Below are positions 43,570 to 55,379 of a stretch of DNA of 64,000 bases, one piece after another (the stretch's first letter is position 1; every line of letters begins with the position of its first letter). A program made the position numbers and the translations under genes. The stretch is from Papilionanthe hookeriana x Papilionanthe teres (taxonomy: Eukaryota; Streptophyta; Magnoliopsida; Asparagales; Orchidaceae): contig CM040423.1 in NCBI GenBank assembly GCA_022702705.1, positions 124,444,852-124,508,851 of the forward strand. Reading direction: 5' to 3'. Below the pieces are notes generated by a model. That model saw nothing but the letters and a program-made list of their open reading frames with translations, ran no database searches and had not been told where the DNA came from.

Positions 43570-44058
43570 GTTCTGGGTATGTCAGGCTGAAGAGTTTAAA
43601 ACAAGCGCTTTGTGGGAGGTAACCCATAATTATCGGTGTGCTTAGCTTTAAGTTTATTTTGTGTGCTTTGTTTGCTTTGCATGGTTTGTTTTTATGTTTT
43701 AGTGGTAGTAATTTGGAGTTTTTAAACTATAGTAGAGTTTATTTGACCTTAATTGATGATTTGGAGAAGTCAGAATGAAAATTTGGACACTTAGCAGACC
43801 TGTGCTAAGTTGTGCACTGGCGGCTAAGCGCCGTCTAGTGGGTGCTTAAGCGTCGCAGTTATAAAAAACATGAAAAATGATGTTCTAGAAGCCTAGATCG
43901 TGGAGGACTAGTTTTGGAAGTTATTTTGGAGTTTTAAAATGTCTTGGGGGCAGATTTAGCACTTCCCAAGTCTATAAAAAGGACCTGATTTAAAAGAAAC
44001 ACTTGCCCCAAGTCCTATTTTCATTTCTGAGTATTAAGAAGAGAGTTTTGAGTGCATC
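43570..44058 (+). other. Spacer after integrase with internal TATA box
   Basis: It opens with the Athila-typical phrase AGCGCTTTGTGGGAGGTAACCC. It carries one hairpin of the GGCTAAGCGCC family (43818-43857) and the motif TATAAAAAGG (43973-43982), 77 bp before the next ATG. No coding content. Confidence 0.7.
43973..43982 (+). promoter_or_regulatory. Candidate internal promoter (TATA box)
   Basis: TATAAAAAGG lies upstream of the small ORF at 44059, in a better TATA context than the LTR itself. It may drive a separate transcript of the post-pol ORFs. No transcription data are available here. Confidence 0.4.
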
Positions 44059-44463
44059 ATGTCTTTTTGGGAGGATGAGATGAAGAAGAAGCAAGATTCT
44101 GTCAAAAGTAAGTTCATTAGTGATAGTGCTAAAGAGTTATTCAATGGATATCTCGTTGTTAGTATTCAAGAGATTGCTGAAATGATTGCAAAAATTGAAG
44201 CCCGAGTGACTTCAATGGAAGCAAAGATCAATTAAAGTAAACTGCATTTGAAGCACATGGGATGGCAACTCAAGATGCAATTCAGTCATTCAAGGTATGT
44301 GGAAGAAGCAGATAAGGTGATGTTTGTAAAGAACAAATGGATTGAAGAAGAAGATGTAAGAATGAACAATAATTGCCCGTTCTATCAGATTTATATTCAA
44401 GAAGGGTCAAATGAGAGAAATAGTGGTCCTGGATATAATCCGCCTAATGGAGAATGGAATTAA
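44059..44463 (+). pseudogene. Small ORF of unknown function after pol in element E
   Basis: The start ATG at 44059 gives MSFWEDEMKKKQDSVKSKF. The frame holds a heptad-like IQEIAEMIAKIEARVTSMEA segment (probable coiled coil) until a TAA at 44233-44235. It then continues in the same frame to 44463, ending GYNPPNGEWN. Ignoring the single stop it would be about 134 residues. I do not recognise the family. It lies between pol and the plant-transposon-domain ORF. Confidence 0.5.
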
Positions 44464-45302
44464 GAGTGTTTTTTTCTTATTTGTTTAATGTTCTTATGTG
44501 TTTTGTTTGGTGTGTTTAGTGTTTATATTTAAGTATTAACTAAGCCTGATGATGTGATGGTTACATTCTTGAGATGTATACTTATCAGTTTGAGATTAAA
44601 GTCTCTTGTATTTAGAGAATTTCATCCTTTATGTGTGGATAGAAATTCTAGAATTGTATTAAGTGTTATGTTTGTTTTAATATAAGTATGTGTTTCTGTG
44701 AAATTTGTGTGGAATCAATGGATATTAAATTTTGATTTGGAATATTAGAAGATTTATGTGGGGCGAAATAATTATTCTGGAGTAATTAAGGGTGATTAAC
44801 AAAGTGATTTAGTGCATATACCTTAATTGTGAAAATTTGGGTACTGGCGGCTAAGTACCAGAGTGTCGGCGCTTAAGCACCAGATTTCGCGGCTAAGCGC
44901 CGAGAGTTCGCGCTTAAGCGCCAGTTTGCAAATATTGTTTCCCAGCAGTTAAAAACCCGAAAATTGCCATTTTTAAAACACCCTATTGTCTCCAACCTTC
45001 GCTTTATCGCGAAAGAGGAGCCTAGGGCATCATATTGTGGATCATTTAAGTGCCGATCTCAATAAAAATTGTTAGATTTAGATTCCTTGAGGTAAGAGCA
45101 CTACTCCTAAGCAAAAAGTTTTTTATTTTCACCTTGTATTTTGAGTACATTTTGGAAAATCTTAAAATCACTATTCATGGTGAAAATTTGATGAAAAACT
45201 TGAGAAATTGCTTGGATTTAGTGAAAATCTCTTTCGAAAGATATTTTAGCAAGTTTAGTTTGATGTTGGAATTTATGGTGAATTTTTCATAAATATTTAG
45301 AG
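44464..45302 (+). other. Non-coding spacer with two hairpins
   Basis: No gene is seen. Two GGCTAAG/CTTAAGCG hairpins occur in tandem at 44844-44934. The rest is AT-rich. Confidence 0.6.
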
Positions 45303-46453
45303 ATGGCTCCAAAGTCAAAGGTGCACGAGAAAAGAGAAGATTTGATTCTGAAAAATTTGTTAGTATGAGGGCTGAGGAACGATACGTCAATGCATTGCAG
45401 TCACGTAAGTTGATTCATGAGCGAGTATTTAGTAAGCCAGGAGAAGTAATTGAAGATATGATTGCTAGAAGAAACTGGGAGAATTACTGTTGCTTTTCCA
45501 CTGTTGCTGTTGTTTCTGTGGTCAGAGAATTTTATGTAAATTTGTCTGCTGCAGAAGAGAATCAAGTGATGGTTAGGAGGCATGAGGTCAACCTTTCTTC
45601 TGGGGCAATCAACACTTTTTATGGACTACCTCCTGACATGTTATGTTTTTATTCTAACTATCATCCTACGAAAGGGGAATTAGATGAGATCATGGAATTT
45701 CTGACTGATGGAAGAGGATTATAGAAAATAACAATTGATAGAAGAGTAATCTTTCCTGCTTCCAAATTGAATGCAACTTCTAAGGCATGACATTATTTTA
45801 TCTCATCTAAGTTGTTACCTTCGAGTCATACTAGTGAAGTAACGAGAGAAAGAGCTATGTTGAACCATTGCATTCAGCAAGGGAAGCCTATTGACATTGG
45901 AAGTATAATTTATTATTATGTTTTGAACTGTGCTAGAGCAACCACTACTGCAGGTATGGGATTTCCTTCATCGACTCATTCATTATGTGAACGATCTAGA
46001 GTGAAGCTTGAAACCTGGGAAGAGGTATTTCAGCCACTGAGAACAATTCCAATGTAAACGTTGGTTCTTACACTGTACATTCAGAGTTTGGTTGGAGAGG
46101 AGGATTTGGTAGGGCTTCTACTGCTTCTGCTTCTGCTGCATCTACTTTTCATGCTACTACTTCAAGTGCTTCATCATCTACTGATTCACATACTGATTCA
46201 TTAAGAAAAATTTTGAAAAAAGTGAGTCTTACTCGAGAGCATCTGAAAGATATGGATGGTAAGATGGATAATGTTGAGATATATTATGAAACATGATGAG
46301 TATGAGGAGAGTTAATAGCAATATTTGGATAGACTGATTAGAAGTGATCAGAGTGCTAAGATACCCTCTCATCCATTCTACATACCTTATGTGCCATTTA
46401 GGGATTGGAACGAGCAGGATGATGATGATGATGATGATGAGGATGATGAGTAG
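45303..46453 (+). pseudogene. Athila-type post-pol ORF with putative plant transposon domain
   Basis: It starts MAPKSKVHEKR at 45303, shifts frame near 45335, then is open from 45365 to 45724: ERYVNALQSRKLIHERVFSK, VVSVVREFYVNLSAAEENQV, VRRHEVNLSSGAINTFYGLP. After a stop it resumes (SSKLLPSSHTSEVTRERAML, GSIIYYYVLNCARATTTAGM) to 46057. A Ser/Thr-rich tail follows with an LTREHLKDMDGKMDNVE-like helix, and the end is a run of Asp/Glu at 46415-46453. The FYVNL...INTFYGLP...SEVT pattern is that of the 'putative plant transposon protein' domain (Transposase_32 family), which often occupies the env-like slot of Athila elements. No signal peptide or membrane segment is visible. Function unknown. Confidence 0.75.
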
Positions 46454-46684
46454 ATTTGTGTTATTTGTTTTCGTTATGGTGTTGTTATTGATGTATGTGT
46501 GTTTTGTTTAGTACTTAGTTTGATCATTATGTTGTGATATAAACCTTGATAGTATGTAAGACTGTATTTTTTATTATTTTTCTGTTATGCATATTCAGAT
46601 GTATTGTTGTTGTTTAAATTGATGTTTTATATGTTACTTTGTGGTAGTGATGTGTAATAGTAAATGTTTTATGTGTATGTTATG
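46454..46684 (+). other. 3' untranslated segment before the nested LTR
   Basis: T-rich, no coding content. It ends with TTATG (46680-46684), the left target-site duplication of the solo LTR. Confidence 0.7.
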
Positions 46685-48514
46685 TGATCCTCAATAAATG
46701 CAACGACGCCAAAAACTTGGTACCGTCCGGGAAATACGCTGATGATTTTAGATATGAAAATTATGATTTTATAATATGGGATACTACGCAAGTATATGTA
46801 TCGTTTATCAAGTAATATAGGACTTTCTGATTAAGCCCCGAGATATCGAACCCACAGGGAAAATATAAAATCTTTAAAGAAATCTGAAAAATTATCTTTT
46901 TTACTTTTTGTTATGGCTTTTGAAAGTAAGTGTTGATTTTGAAAGGTATTGAAAGTTGATTTGTGTTTTGCAATTTCCTGTATAAAATGTTAAGCAAGAA
47001 ATTAAAATTATAATAGCTAAAAAAAACTAGATGTAAAATACTATTAACTAAAACATCATTTTCTTTCCTTTTATGACGTAGTAATAATTCTTAAAGTATT
47101 GTTGTGGAAGTATTTAAACTTGTTGTGACTAATAGAAGCAAATGTGTTCTTTACCCTTACTTGGTTCTATAAAGAATATAGGTTAATTTAAAATTTTTAT
47201 TATTTTGAACACGGTTAGGCAGGGAAGATACCAGTCTCTCACTCTAGAGTTCCCTCGATTCCCACCACATGGGGGCTAACTTCTCATAACAAAACTAAAA
47301 AATTCAAACCAAATTAGGGGGTTTTAGCCTGCCACTATAAAATCCTCTAATTTTACTCCCTTTCATAAAAATATCTTCTAATATTACATTCAATTATATG
47401 AACTACAATTCTCACCCATAAAATTGCATGTGATTCTTACTAACTTTTATGAGACGATACCGCATAGGATCTTACATAATCTCAAGAAATTTTACAACTT
47501 AACAGGCCAAATTAAGAATTAAACAAAGTTTTTAGAATCAATCTTCACAACTTCTTCCAACATTTAAACACTTATACTTTCCGCAACAATTCTGTATAAA
47601 TTAATTACTTCTGCATTTAAGAAAGAGAAAGATAAAGTAAACTACTCAATGTGCATTGAGAAAATATTAAAACACATTGATTTGAAATTAAAAACAATAA
47701 GAAAAATGACAAACGAAAGCAAGTATTAATAAAAAGATTAAAAGTAAACGCTTATCTGAAAATCCTCTCCACAAGACTAAGGAAGTTCCTCTGAAACATT
47801 GACTCTTCCCTAAACTACTCCTCAGAGTAAGTCTCCCAACTCAGATGACTCAGAATATAGACTTCAGAATTCAATAAAAACTAAACTAAAAGAAAGAAAT
47901 GAAGTGGGAAGAAGAAGACTTCACTCTGACCCTTTTGTCCTTTCTACTCTCTACTCCTACTCTTAATAAAAACTCTCACAAAATAAAAGTAAAATACTGT
48001 AAAAACTCTCTTCAATATGCAAGTGGAAGAGCAGTGGAAGAACAGTAAAAAGACCCTTCAAAATGCAGTGGAAGAGCACTGAGTAATTCCTAAGACTCAC
48101 TTTAAATAGTAAAGCAAAAGGTGCCTTGGTGTCTCTTCAAAATGTTTCCAGATTCGATGTATCTACCAAGGAACGCATCCCTTCATTCAAACTTGCCGCC
48201 TAAAGGAAGTTGTGGTAGTTACCACCAAGAGTTGCATCCCATCCCAGTTGAAATTGGTGCCAAATACATGAAGATTTCGATTTTTAACTGTGGTGGCTAA
48301 GCGCCGGTCCAGCGGCGCTTAGCTGCAAGTGTCAAAATTTTGACTTTTCATTTTTTTTTGCTCCAAATTTGATCCAATTTTGCTCCTTTCATTATGACCA
48401 TCCATTTTTATCATAACTGCAAGAAAAACAAAAAATACCTTCTCTTAAAGTGCAATATCATTAAAAATAGGTATAAAAATGTGCATAAAAGTACTATATA
48501 TTTTAGGTGTATCA
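46685..48514 (-). mobile_element. Antisense solo LTR of element E family with 5-bp TSD
   Basis: It is the reverse complement of 36278-38100 over its whole length (1,830 versus 1,823 bp), with termini TG...CA. It is flanked by TTATG at 46680-46684 and at 48515-48519. It contains its own TATA-like box (about 48100-48108) and hairpin (48291-48327). A related element inserted here in the opposite direction and was reduced to one LTR by recombination. Confidence 0.92.
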
Positions 48515-49780
48515 TTATGTCAGAGTTTTTAGTAGTGTGTACTTTAATTCAAAAACTGTTAGGAGATTATAAACCACTATTAGGAACTTCTACTTAGAAA
48601 ACTACATGTTTAAAATTTTTCAAATTCCACTACCATCTGTTTCTATATCAGAGTGTTATTTTAGTTGGTGTGTATTTGTTTTGAAAACCTCCACTACTGT
48701 AGAATTCTTTTTGAAATTTTAACTTTTCTATGGATAAAAAAATTGTTTTGAAAAACTAAATTTAATTTCATTTTACTTCTGTTATTTAAATTGTTATACT
48801 TACATATTAGGATATTAAAAATTCCTGCAAGCATGTTATGTTAGTTTTTTATTTCTCACATATATATCATTTATTATGCTTAAATGTTTTATCTTAACTA
48901 AAAATTAAAGTTTTGGGGGGATTTTAAAAAGAAAGATTTTCAAAAACCAATAATTTTATTTGATTATCATGAATACTTAAAATAAATTTTATTTTTGATT
49001 GAGAACAATTTTGTACATGAAGTTATATTAGGGGAATAAAAAGTTTGAATATAAAAATGAGTAAAAGAATTTAGTTAAAATTTATAGTAATCATGAAAAA
49101 CTTAAAGTTAAAATTTTCTTAATGAAGTTGTGTTAATAAAGTTAAACTATCTTTAGTAAGACGTTTTGTATTTTTAGATAAATAGAAGATTTGACTTTTA
49201 TTCTTCAAAACATAAATTTCTTTTATTGAAGAGTAATTTTCAAATACTATTATTATGATTTTTAAGTTAAAGATATAAATCTGACCTTTATTTTGAATGG
49301 AAGGGTGAAATTCAAAATCGTTAAAGGGCTATCCATATATAGTAATCCTTGCCATATAAAAAAAATTAGTATATGAAAGGGAGGAGAAGCTTGAGGATTT
49401 ATGGGCCTAATCAAAAATTGGTTTCATACCTAAAGTTTAAGATATAAGTTCAGAGAAAATCTAAAGCTTAAGGTTATAATATAGTAAGTAAAATTATTTT
49501 GAAATAAAGATTTTTAAGTGAGAAAAATAAGTGTTTCGAGTCCTATATTTTGAAGAATCTACAAATATTTCTGAATTAGATAGAAACTTATATTTGTCAT
49601 TTTCCTTTACTTAAGAACATTCTAAACTTTAAGTTGGTTTTAATTTCTAAAATTTTTTCTAAATTGGACTATTCCATTTCTAGAATAAAATTTTGTTATA
49701 TTCTTAAGAAACTCATTACATAACTATCATGTTAAAATGTTCTATAAGATTAACTGTCACTTGAGGACAAGTAACATTTT
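48515..49780 (+). other. 3' untranslated region of element E, distal part
   Basis: About 1.27 kb of AT-rich sequence with no credible gene. It continues the untranslated region interrupted by the solo LTR. Confidence 0.6.
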
Positions 49781-49795
49781 AAGTTTGGGAGATTT
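49781..49795 (+). promoter_or_regulatory. Polypurine tract region of element E
   Basis: AAGTTTGGGAGATTT sits immediately before the 3' LTR start TGATACACC. A closely similar AAGTTTGGGGGA-type tract is usual in Athila elements and primes plus-strand synthesis. Confidence 0.75.
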
Positions 49796-50155
49796 TGATA
49801 CACCTAAAATATATAGTATTTTTATGCACATTTTTATACCTATTTGTAATGATATTTCACTTTAATGGAAGGTATTCTATGTTTTTCTTGCAGGTATGAT
49901 GAAAATGGATGTTCATAATGAAAGGAGCAAAATTGGATCAAATTTGGAGCAAACAAAAATGAAAAAATCAAAATTTTGGCATTGACGGCTAAGCGCCGGC
50001 CCAGGCTAAGCGCCGCTGGGCCGGTGCTTAGCCGCCACAGTTAAAAATTTAAATCTAAAGGAATTTGGAGCCAATTTTAAAGGGGATGGGATGCAACTCT
50101 TGGTGGTAACTTCCATAACTTCCTTTGGGCGGCAAGTTTGAATGAAGGGGTGCAT
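49796..50155 (+). repeat. Truncated 3' LTR of element E
   Basis: It matches the first ~360 bp of the 5' LTR, including a rearranged hairpin with an extra GGCTAAGCGCC arm (49983-50037). It breaks off at GGGGTGCATTC and passes directly into LTR B sequence. Confidence 0.88.
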
Positions 50156-53100
50156 TCTTGACACTTTGCCTCTAATTTACCCAAAATACCCCTAAGCTTT
50201 AAAATCCCTCAAATTGTCCAAAGTTACCCAAATTACCCATTTTTCTCAAAAAACATTTCAAAATATATCCCACAACTTAAATTGATCAAAATTACCCAAA
50301 TTTACCAAAATACCCCCAAAATCCCTAAAACTTACCAAAATGCCCCTCTTAGCCCAAAAATCCAAAAATTCCAAAAATTCCCAAAACCTCCCAAATATTC
50401 CTAATTTCATTTTTGCCAACTACCACATGACCCAATTTGACCATTTTAGCCCAATTTAACTAAAAGCCCCAATTTAACCCATTTAACCTAAAAGTGCCCA
50501 AATTAAAACAAATGTTCACCCAATTGGCCCCAATTTCGCCCAAATCCAATTCCATACTTTAATTCAATATCTCTAGCTTCAACCTAAACCAAATCCAGGC
50601 CTAATTTGACTCAGATTTGAGTTTAATTTCACTTAAAATCCAAAATACCTAATTTTTGTGAAGTGACCCAAATTCCCTAAATTGACCTAATGTCAATCAA
50701 TTTCTCCCCAATTTGAATTCTTAACCCTTCATAACACTTCCCTAAACCAAGGTGAACCATCAAATCCCCTAATTTCAGCCTAAGCCTCATCCAAACCCAT
50801 GTGAGCCAAATTCCCCTAATTTTGACCTAAACATGTCATATGCCCAAAATTCCTCAAATTGAGTGCCCTATCCCTAAAATTTCTGTCCAATTGATGTTGA
50901 GAACTATTTATAACATCCTCCTAGACCATTTAAAACCTTCAATTGGGCCTTTAACCAACTCTAGCCCAAATCAAACCCAAGTTAGGCCAAATGACCCAAA
51001 TTGAACCATGTGTCCAAATTGAACCCCCAAACCAATTCAAAACCACTTCAATGTTTTCCCAAACTCTTTGTGACAATCATGTCCACCAAATTGATCAATC
51101 ATTTAGACTTAACCCAAGATCAAACTGAAGATAACCAAACTTGAACCCAAAGTGTCCAAAATTGAACCTATGACCCAATTCACCTAAATTGAGCCAAATT
51201 AACCAAATTGACTCCATGATAGCCAAGCTTAGGACCCCAAGGACCAGCCAAGACCACTCAAACCCAAACTAAATGAGCCATAAACCAATGGTCCTTAGCC
51301 AAAGTCAACTTTGCCTCACCTTTTGGCTAAACCCATTCACTCAAGCAAGCCTCATTAAGCCAGGCAATTAATGACACTGAGCTCCTACCTTACATCCCCT
51401 CATCCTGCCAGCCACCATGCTTGTCCCTGTCGGCCGCCCTAACCACCAGAAAAGGCACACTTGAGCGCCCCCATACACCTTTGAGCTCAAAATTAAGCCT
51501 TGTCAGTAAGGCATCCCCTCATCACTTAATGACACTGCTCTGTCCTCACCATAAGCAACCCAGAGCACCCACATTGGCACCCTGAGCTCCACCCTCCGAC
51601 CATGGCTATAAAATTAGGGTTGTTTTTGAATTATTTAAATCAGTGAACTTTAAAAATCCATAACTTTGTGTAGAAAAAATCATAAAATAAAAAATTACTC
51701 TAGTGCTCAATGAATAGAGAAGAATAATGTGGACATGGTTTGAAGTTTATTTGATGCATGATTTATTTTTAATTAATTAAATACTCTTTGGAGTCTTTTT
51801 ATTCTTCATTGGCTTAGAAATTTCATCGTAATTTGAGATTTTAGTATGTTGTTGCCTCTATCCTAGGGGACCTTCCCTGATTTTTCTAAAATCAGAGGAG
51901 ATCTCTAGACACAAATCTTTATTTTTCAAGTTATCATCTTTATTTTGGCAAAATAATTATAATAAATCAAATATTAATCAGAAAATTGGAATATAAATCT
52001 TGGTAGGTTACTTATGACTAGAGGACCCAAAGAAAAATAAAAACTTAGTTTAACTCCTTAAGTACAACTCTAATGGTAATTAATACCAAAATATTCGATA
52101 AAATTAAATTGGACTAAATAAAAATGGAAATAACTTTATTTTTTATTCTAAATTGTAATATAAGGTTAGAGGGAATCCCCATAAAAATTTCAAATCAAAT
52201 GGATTTGATTTAAATACTTAAATGAAATTTTCAAACTAAAATACGTTTTTGGCAATTAACTAATTATTATAATTAAAATACAACAAAAAGTTCACCAAAT
52301 TAATTTTGGGAGTTCTCTGAGATCAGAGGAGTCTTCAAATAACAAAAGTGTAATTAAAATAAATTTTTCATTTTTGAACATTATTTTGATATTTAAATAA
52401 TTAAAAATTGACAAAAACTATAAAATTAATAAAATTTTTGAAAATGTTATAAATTATCTCCTAAGCACTTAGGAACAATTAAGACATTTTTTATAACTCT
52501 CTAAATAAAGATATTAATTTTTAAAGGCTTGAATTAATTTTTAAAGGCTAAAAATTGGATTTCCTTAATTTTCACTAAAAGAATTCTCATAATTAAAAGA
52601 AAAATTAAAAAAAAAATTAAATTTGGTTCCCTGGGTTCCTTGGCCACAGAGAGATTTTTGAAAAATTTAAAACTTAATTTTCAACTTATATAATATTTTA
52701 TATTTAATTAATACTCTAAATATTAAAATAACTATAGTAATTAAATTAAAGCTCAACAAATCATGAAAATTTTTCTAGGTGGTCCTTTAGTCTAGGTCAA
52801 CCTCTAATAAAAATGTCAAAGCTAAAGGTCTTATTTTGGACAAGTTATTGAATTTTCATTAAAAATCCTAATTTTGAGACATTACAAGCCCATCAAAATT
52901 TGAATAATTCTTCCATAAATTATGTTTGCCTCTAGAGGTCCATTCACATAATTTTTAAGTAAATTGCCAAATGATAACTACCCTGCCTTTCAAGATGACT
53001 AAAACATTGGCTCACTGAGCACAAGGGTATAAAAAGGATGATTTGTTTAATAATTATGATAAGTTCGAATGAACTCAAGGAAGTTCAAGATGATTGTGAA

Positions 53101-54850
53101 ATGTCTAGGTACTTCCTAGTCCCGTTTCACAAATATTTTGGACACCTTGTAGGATAACTGAACCTATCATATTCATTAAATGAAGAAAATCCCTTAAATA
53201 AATGAATAAGACCCACCAAGTTATGGTACAAAGTTTAGTAGGCTTGTGAAGAACCTATCTATAAGGTTTTACTTTCCTGCAAAATATAAAAGTTTATTGC
53301 AAAGTTACTAAAGTCTCAGGTGGAGGAATGAGACGACTCGTCAGGTACACTTTTAAAAGTTTACAACGCTTTCTTTTCCAGCACTTTCTTTACATTTTCT
53401 TGCTTGTGAGTTTATTTGTTAAACAACAGTGTCACTCTGCATGAAAGCTAAAACCTTTAGGATAGCCACAAAACCAGAACCAAAATTAAAATTAAAAATC
53501 AAAACAAGATAAAATTCACCGTCACAACAGTAAAAAATATAAAATAACTCAAAATTTAATCACAAACAAAATAAAAATCTTAATTCCAACTAAATTAAAA
53601 TGTCTCGTTCGATGATCGGGAATCCCTCGGAGTATGTAACCTACGTGTTGCTAATGGGGTTTCCCATGGTCTAAATGAAAGTATGGAACTCATTAAGTTG
53701 AGTTTAGAAAATTTATTTTGAGTAAGTAAATCCGATGAAAATAGTTGTGCCAGGATGATGGAACTATGGGATCTTAACCGGTGTCGCTATAATGAACTTT
53801 AATGTTTCCCTAATAAAAAATTCAGACACCTCAATTTAAATATTATGAAAACATGACACTTCTCTCTACAATTGAAACTTCAATAAACTAAACCTGCTAC
53901 GATGAGGAGCTTGAAGTACGTACAGTGGGCAGCATGGCCATCTTCATCAACAAAACTCCTTAGACATTAGAACAACAAGCCATAGGACTTCGAGGTAGCA
54001 TGCTTAGTGCAGCATGAACCCTCACTTTATCTCTTTGGGCCCTTGCATAACCATGTTGTATAACATAAGCCCTAACTTGTTTTAGGATTCTGGGCTTGTC
54101 ATCTGGTATGACATAAACCGTCATATCTTCCAGGCTATTCACATAATCAGTGTCAGGTGAATGTAATCCCTAAATAATAAAATTGGTAGGATGAAATATC
54201 AAATAAATATTTCAAATCGGAGCCAAACAATATGATAATTTGAAAAAATACCAAAATTCTTCTTGGGTCTTTATCTTTCCCCTAGTCTTTCCTTACGTTG
54301 GATTCCTGCAAAAATTTTTCCAAAAATTTGAGCCACTCACCCATTGGATTTCTTATCATCACATTTTCTTGAAGAACCTTAACCTTTTGGTAGTCATGAA
54401 TATAAATATTTCCTGATATATATCAATAGTTTTCTTAGGTGACCTCGGTTATTTAAGACAGAATTAATTATAGGGGCTTGCTCTTATTGAAAACTTAAAG
54501 ACCCCAGATTAATAGAAACCCTATTTAATTCTTTCATATTATATAGAGGAAATTGTCAGACAACAATAGTTAGCAGACCAAATGGATGTCCTGAATTATT
54601 TAGTTTATTTGATCAAGCCTAACTCCATTCAATGTATTTATTCTCTGGTATGGATACATGTCTCGTGGTGAAATGCTTGATTATTTAAACTATTATTTAT
54701 ATGAGATCAATTTGATTTCATATTTTTTTAAAAGTCAAAATATTATTCTCAAAAACCAATGTATATTAAATTAAATCAAAATTTTATTTTTTATAAAACT
54801 ATATTTTAAACTTTTAAAAAATTTCAATTTCAAAATTTATTCGACCGACA
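50156..54850 (+). repeat. LTR of the second Tat-like family (B-right), 5'-truncated
   Basis: It is collinear with 29640-35757, with an ~800-bp internal gap at about 51600 corresponding to 31166-31965. It ends CGACCGACA at 54850. A C/A-rich tract occupies 50160-51330 and a TATA-like TATAAAAT lies at 51607. No PBS follows. The next 31 bp lead straight to LTR C. Confidence 0.85.
51607..51614 (+). promoter_or_regulatory. TATA-like box in LTR B-right
   Basis: TATAAAAT follows CCATGGC, as in the sister LTRs. Confidence 0.4.
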
Positions 54851-54881
54851 CCAACATATAACCAAAATCTCTTGAACCATC
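54851..54881. other. 31-bp spacer between LTR B-right and LTR C
   Basis: CCAACATATAACC... to CCATC, with no recognisable content. Element C inserted (or was joined) almost exactly at the end of LTR B. Confidence 0.7.
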
Positions 54882-55379
54882 TGTTGACCTCATTTTTGAT
54901 GAGGTCTTCTCTTCTTCTTTTTAGTACTTAGGATCTAGCCTTAGGCTTTTCCTTTGACTATCTTAGAGGACTAGAATTGGGATCCACCATCTAGAATTTC
55001 AAACCACTTCTTAACTCCCTGCAAACTCCACAAACTTGATTGTAGACCCCTAATCACCTAGAGGGTTGAAATCAAATGTGGAAGTTTAAAGGATGAGTTC
55101 CTATAGGACTCTTTGGCCTTAGGACTGCCCTGGGTGGCCTGGTCTGGTGAAGGGGCTGACTTACACACACACACTACACTTATACACTACACTTTCACAC
55201 ACCTCCTAAAACCACACCCATACCTAACTTGACCTCCTGACTCATGTAGGTGATTCACATGGATGGTCCTTAACCCCTAAGCCCTTGGCTAAGAGGGTTA
55301 GGAACAACATAGTGAATGCCTCAAATGAGTCACTTCATGGCTCATGTGGGCTTGATGTGGCTTCATGGCTCAACCAAAA

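Larger units (their letters stand above)
36278..50155 (+). mobile_element. Athila-type Ty3/gypsy retrotransposon with nested solo LTR (element E)
   Basis: Order: 5' LTR (36278-38100), PBS-like cluster, gag, PR, RT, RNase H, IN, non-coding spacer, small ORF, plant-transposon-domain ORF, 3' untranslated region interrupted by an antisense solo LTR, PPT, and the first 360 bp of the 3' LTR. Athila identity rests on LCDLGASINLMPLSIFK, RPLKDYVNPTL, the phrase AGCGCTTTGTGGGAGGTAACCC after IN, and the TGGCGCCGTT-type PBS. All main ORFs are interrupted. The 3' LTR is cut off abruptly at LTR B sequence, so the right end is a rearrangement and not an insertion boundary. Confidence 0.9.

Noticed and set aside
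45303..46453. Retroviral-type envelope gene in element E
   Set aside because: No signal peptide, cleavage site or transmembrane segment is seen. The sequence matches the plant-transposon domain pattern instead.
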